Below are positions 58,573 to 64,000 of a stretch of 64,000 nt of DNA, one piece after another. The position numbers were made by a program, and so were the translations under genes. The notes under the pieces are model-generated. The model was not told the DNA's origin, did not search any database, and saw only the letters and a program-made list of their open reading frames with translations. The stretch spans positions 868,001 to 932,000 of the forward strand of contig CAVPGP010000001.1 in the NCBI GenBank assembly GCA_963704025.1. The letters are read 5' to 3'. How positions within the stretch are numbered: the stretch's first letter is position 1; the number at the start of each line of letters is the position of its first letter. This stretch comes from CAVPGP01 sp963704025. Its GTDB lineage: Bacteria > Actinomycetota > Thermoleophilia > Gaiellales > Gaiellaceae.

Positions 58573-59424
58573 TCACGCTACGGCCTCGATCAGCACGAAG
58601 CCGAGGAAGACGACGCTGATGACGCCGTTCATGGTGAAGAACGCCGCGTCGAGCCGCCGGAGGTTGCCCGGGCCGACGAGCGTGTGCTCCCAGAGCAGGA
58701 GACCGGCGACGGCGGCGACGCCGAGCCAGTACGCGAGCCCGAGCCCGAGGCCGGCGCCGACGGCGCAGAGCAGGACGACCGTCAGGGCGTGGAAGGCGCG
58801 CGCGCCCCAGAAGACGCCTCGCTCTCCGAAGCGCGTCGCCCACGAGTGCAGGCCCTGCGCCCGGTCCACCTCGACGTCGAACAGCGAGTAGAACAGATCG
58901 AAACCCCCGATCCAGAAGGCGACGGCGGCCCCGAGCGCCCACGACTCCCACGGCAGCTTGCCGGTGACCGCCACCCACGCCCCGACAGGGGCCAGCCCGT
59001 CGACGGCGCCGAGCCAGAGGTGGCACAGCCACGTGTGGCGCTTCAGGTACGGGTAGATCACGAACCCCGCGACCGGGATCGGCCAGAGCCACCGCACGAC
59101 CGGGTCGAGCTGCCAGACCGCGACGAGGAAGACCGCGAGCGAGACGGCGCAGAACGCCCAGACCTGGGCGCGCGACAGGAGGCCCGCGGGCAGCTCGCGG
59201 GCGGCGGTGCGCGGATTCCGCTCGTCGATCGCCGCGTCGATCAGGCGGTTGAGGGCCATGGCGAGCGACCGCGCCCCGACCATCGCGACGGTGATCCAGA
59301 GCAGGTCGTGCCCGCTCGGCACGGCGTTCACCGAGAGCAGCGCGCCGACGTACGCGAACGGCAGCGCGAAGATCGTGTGCTCGATCTTGACGAGCCGTGC
59401 GAAGCGGACCGGGAGGGCGGTCAC
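58573..59424 (-). CDS. ubiA: UbiA-family prenyltransferase, probable menaquinone biosynthesis
   Basis: A 283-residue membrane protein. The two metal-diphosphate sites are ALNRLIDAAIDERNPRT and FDLFYSLFDVEVDRAQGLHS; IEHTIFALPFAYVGALLSV is the usual N-terminus of UbiA/MqnP proteins. It attaches a polyprenyl chain to an aromatic acid. In an actinobacterium with menaquinone the likely role is MqnP in the futalosine pathway, but this is inference. The ATG overlaps the mogA stop. Confidence 0.88.
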   Translation of the reverse strand: MTALPVRFARLVKIEHTIFALPFAYVGALLSVNAVPSGHDLLWITVAMVGARSLAMALNRLIDAAIDERNPRTAARELPAGLLSRAQVWAFCAVSLAVFLVAVWQLDPVVRWLWPIPVAGFVIYPYLKRHTWLCHLWLGAVDGLAPVGAWVAVTGKLPWESWALGAAVAFWIGGFDLFYSLFDVEVDRAQGLHSWATRFGERGVFWGARAFHALTVVLLCAVGAGLGLGLAYWLGVAAVAGLLLWEHTLVGPGNLRRLDAAFFTMNGVISVVFLGFVLIEAVA

Positions 59425-59900
59425 GTCTGCCTGTGCTCCGTCGCCTCGTCGCCGAGCAGCTCGAGCGCGTGTGGGAGCGCGGGGCGGAGCACTGCGTACC
59501 CGTCGCGGCAGCCGCCGGGGGATCCGGGCAGGTTGACGATCAGCGCCCGGCCGCGCACGCCTGCAACGCCGCGGGAGAGCAGCCCGTGCGGGGTCTTCGC
59601 GATCGAGTCGGCGCGCAGCGCCTCGGCGATCCCCGGCGCCGGCCGGTCGAGCACGGACTCGGTCGCCTCGGGAGTGTGGTCACGCGGGGAAAGCCCCGTT
59701 CCGCCCGTCGTCAGCACGAGCTGCACCTCCTCCGCGAGCTCCCGGATGGCGCGCGCGATCGCGGGGCGCTCGTCCGGCACGACACGCCGCTCGACCTCGA
59801 AACCGTCGCTGCGGAGGAGCTCCTCCAGGATCGCGCCGCTGCCGTCCTCCGACTCGCCGCGGGAGACACGGTCCGACACGGTGACCACGGCCGACCTCAC
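59421..59900 (-). CDS. mogA: Molybdenum cofactor biosynthesis protein MogA/MoaB
   Basis: A 159-residue molybdopterin-binding enzyme. AVVTVSDRVSRGESEDGSG, VLTTGGTGLSPRDHTPEAT and LIVNLPGSPGGCRDGYAVL are family motifs. MogA adenylates molybdopterin before molybdate insertion; some MoaB proteins do the same. GTG 59900 overlaps the moaC stop, and the two form one unit. Confidence 0.92.
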   Translation of the reverse strand: MRSAVVTVSDRVSRGESEDGSGAILEELLRSDGFEVERRVVPDERPAIARAIRELAEEVQLVLTTGGTGLSPRDHTPEATESVLDRPAPGIAEALRADSIAKTPHGLLSRGVAGVRGRALIVNLPGSPGGCRDGYAVLRPALPHALELLGDEATEHRQT

Positions 59901-60343
59901 GGCTTCTCCTTGGTCTTCTCGACGAGGGTCACGTCCGTGACGATCATCGCCTTGTCGAGCGCCTTCGCCATGTCGTAGACGGTGAGAGCGGCGACCGACG
60001 CGGCGACGAGCGCCTCCATCTCGACCCCCGTCTGGGCGGTGGTCTCGGCGAGAGACTCGATCTCGACGGCGCCGTCCACGACCCGCAGCGAAACCTCGAC
60101 GTTGCTCAGCGGCAGCGGATGACACAGGGGGATCAGCTCGCTCGTCCGCTTCGCGGCCATGATCCCCGCGAGCTGTGCGGTCGCGAGCGCGTCGCCCTTC
60201 GGCAGCTCGCGCAGACGCGTCGCCGTCTCGGCCGCCATGCGGACGGTCGCCCGGGCGACGGCGCGGCGCCGGGAGATCGGCTTCGCACCGACGTCCACCA
60301 TGCGCACCGCCCCCGACTCGTCGAGGTGCGAGAACTCGCTCAC
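59897..60343 (-). CDS. moaC: Cyclic pyranopterin monophosphate synthase MoaC
   Basis: A 148-residue enzyme in the first stage of molybdenum cofactor synthesis. It has HLDESGAVRMVDVGAKPISR, AELIPLCHPL-type AKRTSELIPLCHPLPLSNVE, TGVEMEALVAASVAALTVYD and DKAMIVTDVTLVEKTKEKP with the conserved Lys residues. GTG 60343 overlaps the stop of the aldehyde dehydrogenase gene. moaA is not in the window. Confidence 0.94.
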   Translation of the reverse strand: MSEFSHLDESGAVRMVDVGAKPISRRRAVARATVRMAAETATRLRELPKGDALATAQLAGIMAAKRTSELIPLCHPLPLSNVEVSLRVVDGAVEIESLAETTAQTGVEMEALVAASVAALTVYDMAKALDKAMIVTDVTLVEKTKEKP

Positions 60344-61917
60344 CTCAGATAGCGCCGCCCGACCCGAAGGAGCCCCCGGCGATGCCGCCACAGCGCTCCG
60401 GCCTTTGCAGCGGCTCCACGACGGTACAGCAGTGCCAGCGCGCCGTGGAAGCCGTCCTTGAGACGTGCGTCGTACGGATACCACCACGGCACGCGCACAC
60501 GCCCGCTGTCGGCGTCGACGTACTTGACGTCGCTCAGCTCGTACAGGCCGTGCTTCGAGTGCGTGTGCCCGAATCCCGAAGCCTTGCGCCCGCCCCACGG
60601 AGCCTGGCAGGCCGCATATGAGTAGCCGAAGTCGTTCGTCCACACGCAGCCGGCCTCGAGCCTCCTCGAGACGCGCTGGGCTCGCTCGGCGTCCCGCGTC
60701 CAGACGCTCGCGCCGAGCCCGAACTGCGAGTCGTTCGCCAGCCGTATCGCGTCGCTCTCGTCCTCGAACGGCGCGACGACCACCACCGGCCCGAAGATCT
60801 CCTCGCGATGGACGCGCGCCGCCGCCGGGACATCGACGAGGACGGTCGGCTCGTAGAACCAGCCCGGCAGCTCGGTCCGCGGGCGCCCGGCTCCGGTGCG
60901 CGCACGCGCTCCGTGCTCGAGGGCGTCGGCCACGAGCTCCTCGACCCTGTCGCGCCGCTCCTCGGAGATCAGCGGCCCGAGATCGACGCCGTCTTCGTCG
61001 CCGCGGCCGATGCGCAGCAGCCGTGTGCGCCGCACGAGCTCCTCGACGAACGGCTCGGCGAGCGGGCGCTGGACGTAGATCCGCTCGATCCCGGCGCACG
61101 TCTGCCCACAGTTGAGGAACGACCCCCAGAGGGCGCCCTGGACGGCGCGCTCGAGATCGGCGTCGTCGAAGACGAGCATGGGATCCTTCCCGCCGAGCTC
61201 GAGCGTGGCGGAGACGAGTCGCTTCCCCGCGGCAGCGCCGACGTCGCGCCCGACCTCGACCGAGCCCGTGAAGACGACCTTCCCGAGGCCGCGGGCGCGG
61301 ACGAGCGCGGCGCCCGTCTCGGGCCCGCCCTGCACGACCCGCAGCAGACCCGCCGGCGCCCCGGCGGCAGCGAAGGCCCGTGCGATCCAATCACCGGTGA
61401 GCGGCGTCAGCTCCGACGGCTTGAGGACGACGCCGTTGCCCGCGACCACGGCCGACGCCACCTGGGTCAGCGGCACCCCGAGCGGGTAGTTCCACGGCGA
61501 GACGACCGCCACGACGCCGCGCGGCTCGTAGACGAGCCAGCCCTTCTTGTGGCGGAGGTGCAACTGTGGAAACTTCAGCCGCTCGGGTCGGAGCAGGCTC
61601 TCCGCGTTCGCGCCGAGCCAGACGAGGCTGTCGAGCGCCGGGAACGCGTCGGAGGTGAGCGACTCGACGAGCGGCTTCCCCGTCTCCGCCGTGATCGTCG
61701 CAGCCACGTCGTCGAGGTTGTCGAGCAGGAACGACACCACGCGTCCGAGCAGCGCACGCCGCTCCTCCCAGCCGCTCTCGGCCCAGCGCTCCTGGGCGAG
61801 CCGCGCCTCGGCGACCGCCTCCTGGACGGCTGCAGGCGCCGTCACCGGCACCGCGCCCACGCGCTCGAGCGTCGCGGGATTGCGGACCTCGAGCTCGCCC
61901 TCGGCGAGCAGTTCCAT
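60340..61917 (-). CDS. Aldehyde dehydrogenase family protein
   Basis: A 525-residue NAD(P)-dependent aldehyde dehydrogenase. VVAVVSPWNYPLGVPLTQVA is the cofactor region, SATLELGGKDPMLVFDDADL holds the general-base Glu, FLNCGQTCAGIERIYVQRPL holds the nucleophile Cys, and HREEIFGPVVVVAPFEDESD follows. About 40 extra basic residues at the C-terminus (ending RHRRGLLRVGRRYLR) are unusual and may bind membrane or nucleic acid. It oxidises an aldehyde to the acid; substrate unknown. It starts 10 bases after otsA. Confidence 0.92.
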   Translation of the reverse strand: MELLAEGELEVRNPATLERVGAVPVTAPAAVQEAVAEARLAQERWAESGWEERRALLGRVVSFLLDNLDDVAATITAETGKPLVESLTSDAFPALDSLVWLGANAESLLRPERLKFPQLHLRHKKGWLVYEPRGVVAVVSPWNYPLGVPLTQVASAVVAGNGVVLKPSELTPLTGDWIARAFAAAGAPAGLLRVVQGGPETGAALVRARGLGKVVFTGSVEVGRDVGAAAGKRLVSATLELGGKDPMLVFDDADLERAVQGALWGSFLNCGQTCAGIERIYVQRPLAEPFVEELVRRTRLLRIGRGDEDGVDLGPLISEERRDRVEELVADALEHGARARTGAGRPRTELPGWFYEPTVLVDVPAAARVHREEIFGPVVVVAPFEDESDAIRLANDSQFGLGASVWTRDAERAQRVSRRLEAGCVWTNDFGYSYAACQAPWGGRKASGFGHTHSKHGLYELSDVKYVDADSGRVRVPWWYPYDARLKDGFHGALALLYRRGAAAKAGALWRHRRGLLRVGRRYLR

Positions 61918-61927
61918 GAGCGGGACT

Positions 61928-63398
61928 CTAGCTCCGTGCAGGCGCCGAGACGCGGTCGAGGTCGGCGAGCTGGGCCTCGATCCACGCCTCGAGGTCGTGC
62001 TCGCGGACGTGCGCCTTGATCGCCTCGCTCCGGCTGCGCCGTTCGGGCGCTGCCATCTCCAGCGCCTCGTGCAGCGCCTCGGCCTGTCCTGCGATGTCGA
62101 ACGGGTTCACGGTCAGCGTCCAGTCCCCGAGCTCCTCGTGCGCGCCCGTGTTCTCGGAGAGCACGAGCACCCCGTCCCGCTCGTTGACGAGCGCGGCCTC
62201 CTTCGCGACGAGGTTGAGCCCGTCGAAGATCGCGTTCACGAGCAGGACGTCGAACTGCTTGTACGCGGCGACCGACTCGGGGAAGTCGTCGTGGATCCGC
62301 AGGTCGATCGGCAGCCAGCCCTCCTGCAGGAAGCGGTCGTTGACGGATCGTGCCTCGCGCTGAATCGCCGCGAGGTACTCGGCGTACTCGGGGATGTCCT
62401 GGCGAGACGGATCGAGCAGCGCCAGCAGCTGGACCCGCCGGTGCATCTCGGGGTGCGCGTCCAGGTAGACGGCGAAGGCCCGGAAGCCGCGGACGACGTT
62501 CTTCGACGGATCGGTGCGGTCGACGCGGAGGATCAGCTTCTCGGCGCGGGCCGCCACGAGCGCGCGCTCCTCGGCGAGGACGACCTCGCTCGTCGCCAGC
62601 TCGTCGAACTCGCTCGGGTCGACCGAGATCGGATGGGCCGTCACCAGCGTGTGGCCGCCGGCGTGCGAGACGGTCCCCTCCGCGTGGTCGACCTCCGCGC
62701 CGAGGAGATCCTCGCACGAGCGGAGGAAGTTGCGGCGCCACCGGTTCGTGTGGAGTCCGACGACGTCGTTGGCGAGCATGCTCTCGTGGATGTCGCGCCG
62801 GATCGAGTCGGGCAGCACGTGCCAGGCGTCACTCTCCGGCCACGGGATGTGGACGAAGTGGGTCAGGGTCGCGTCCGGGGCGCGCTCGCGGATGAAACGC
62901 GGCGCGAGATAGAGGTGGTAGTCGTGGAGGAAGAGGGCGGCCTCCGGCTCGCGCTCGAGCTCCTCGACCGCCGCGGCGGCGAAGGCCCGATTGACGGCGA
63001 CGTACCCGTCCCGCCACGCGCTGCGCAGCCCGTCGTCGAAGTCCGGCGCGCGCGTCAGCGCCCAGAGGTGGTGCTGGAGGAACCACAGGGTCGGGTTCGA
63101 GATCACGTTGTAGAAGCGGTCGTAGGCCGCCTCGTCGTGGCCGACCAGCCGCAGCCGGTAGCGCGAGCCGTCGGGGGCGGTCTCGTCGATCGGACCGGCG
63201 GCCTCGGCCGCCACGAGCCGGTCCTCGTCGCTCATGGCGCTCGCGATCCACGTCACGTCGTGGTGCGAGACGAGGCTCCGCAGCGCCGTCACGAGCCCGC
63301 CGCCGCCGCGACGGGCGATCTCGCTCCCCTGCGTGGTCGCGACCGTACGAGACGGGCCCGCGGTTCGAGACGACGATCAGCTTCCGGTGCTCCGGCAT
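61928..63398 (-). pseudogene. otsA: Trehalose-6-phosphate synthase with a single-base frameshift
   Basis: GT20 enzyme making trehalose 6-phosphate from UDP- or GDP-glucose and glucose 6-phosphate. ATG 63398 starts KLIVVSNRGPVSYGRDHAG, the correct OtsA N-terminus. The frame then breaks at a run of four C (63326-63329; G on the coding strand). One base fewer restores SEIARRGGGGLVTALRSL and then the whole catalytic part: FLHDYHLYLAPRFIRERAP, ILRVDRTDPSKNVVRGF and FDGLNLVAKEAALVNERD. The repaired protein has about 489 residues, normal for OtsA. A homopolymer error or a recent mutation are both possible. Confidence 0.9.
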
Positions 63399-63446
63399 CC
63401 CGACTGAGCCTATCCCCGGCGGCCGGGATGGAAGCGAGCGCGCCGG

Positions 63447-64000
63447 TCAGCGGGAGGCTGCGACTGTCGCCACCTCGGCGCCGGCCGTGTCGTTCCCCTC
63501 CAGCCGGTTGAAGAGGACGAGCCAGTCCCGGAGGAGCCGCGGCGTCAGGAAATGCCGCCGCACGTGCTCCTTGCCGCGCAGCGCCCGCTCGCGGGCCGAC
63601 CCCGGCTCGGCCAGGATCTCGATGCACGCCGCGGCCGCCTCCTCGGGCGTCGAGACGAGCCAGCCGGTCTGGCCGTCCTCGATCTGCGCGACGATCCCGC
63701 CCACCTTCCCGGCAACGGTCGGGCGCGACTTCCAGAGAGACTCGGTCACCGTCAGGCCGAACCCCTCCTTGATCGACTTCTGGATGACGGCCTCGGACCG
63801 GACCTGGAAGGCGTTCACCTCGATCCCGCCGACGTTGTTCAGGTTGGAGAGGATGAAGATGTCCGGGTCACCGGCCGCGTGCTCGACGGTCAGGTTGTAG
63901 TAGTCCCAGCCTTCGGGGTCGTCGTGCGCCATCGAGCCGACCAGGGCGAGCTGCACCTCGGGGAATCTCTCCTTGACGCTGCGGTACGCGTCGATGACGC
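63447..64000 (-). CDS. treT: Trehalose synthase (TreT-like) glycosyltransferase, C-terminal part
   Basis: The 3' end of a GT4 glycosyltransferase that continues past the window edge. The visible 184 residues include VIDAYRSVKERFPEVQLALV, GSMAHDDPEGWDYYNLTVEH, NLNNVGGIEVNAFQVRSEAV and IQKSIKEGFGLTVTESLWKS, followed by GKVGGIVAQIEDGQTGWLVS. This matches TreT, which joins NDP-glucose and glucose to trehalose. otsA follows after 48 bases, so two trehalose routes lie side by side. Confidence 0.88.
   Translation of the reverse strand, partial: VIDAYRSVKERFPEVQLALVGSMAHDDPEGWDYYNLTVEHAAGDPDIFILSNLNNVGGIEVNAFQVRSEAVIQKSIKEGFGLTVTESLWKSRPTVAGKVGGIVAQIEDGQTGWLVSTPEEAAAACIEILAEPGSARERALRGKEHVRRHFLTPRLLRDWLVLFNRLEGNDTAGAEVATVAASR

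Overview
The window is a 64 kb, gene-dense, very GC-rich chromosomal segment. GTG and TTG starts are common, many junctions are 4-base ATGA or GTGA stop/start overlaps, and the one tRNA does not encode its CCA end. Gene content fits a free-living, heterotrophic, menaquinone-using actinobacterium: nuoN, a UbiA-type prenyltransferase, a Ccm cytochrome c maturation set, methylmalonyl-CoA epimerase, OtsA and TreT trehalose synthesis, and sugar ABC importers. My inference is a deep-branching class such as Thermoleophilia (Gaiellales or Solirubrobacterales), but I cannot confirm this without a search.

Left part (1-8.7 kb): the end of nuoN; an IS256-family insertion sequence lying beside the stump of a duplicated gene; a five-gene plus-strand run (metallo-hydrolase, small protein, DUF1028 protein, two tandem cupin-TPR proteins); and a minus-strand run of mrp, a HAD phosphatase and an Ldh-type oxidoreductase.

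Sugar-uptake part (8.7-27.5 kb): two complete carbohydrate ABC loci. The first has a divergent ROK regulator, a binding protein, two permeases, a GH4 glycosidase, a BadF-type sugar kinase, an ATPase, a D-threonine-aldolase-like PLP enzyme and a PfkB kinase. The second has a binding protein, two permeases, a YesL-like protein and an ATPase, followed by convergent GH36 alpha-galactosidase and inositol-phosphatase genes. Where they meet, the PfkB gene and an oppositely oriented AAA/LuxR-type regulator have both lost their 3' ends and are joined tail to tail near 18540. This is the largest structural anomaly in the window.

Middle part (27.5-48.9 kb): a DUF1015 gene with a frameshift; a YhaM-like nuclease; a DMT transporter; a six-gene MoxR/DUF58/VWA (Bat-like) operon; ychF; methylmalonyl-CoA epimerase; a short FtsH; an NAD-salvage group (nicotinamidase-like and pncB); a DUF1385 protein; pabC and pabB; a DUF4260/TetR pair behind a double-operator promoter; a 171-bp MITE-like palindrome; an M20 peptidase; a methyltransferase; and rarA.

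Right part (48.9-64 kb): a phosphoesterase, arginase, a cupin, tRNA-Phe, and a long minus-strand series. That series carries treT, otsA (frameshifted), an aldehyde dehydrogenase, moaC, mogA and ubiA, then ccmABCD, a CcsA/HemX-like gene, hemA, hemC, hemD, a SAM hydrolase and a methyltransferase. It links trehalose, molybdenum cofactor, quinone, cytochrome c and heme synthesis.

I see no CRISPR array, rRNA, phage or classical defence island. The most unusual items are the broken pfkB/regulator junction, the MITE-like element, a 16-bp tandem repeat that creates stacked mini-ORFs before pncB, two single-base frameshifts, a ccmD gene too short for most gene callers, and two genes without ordinary start codons.
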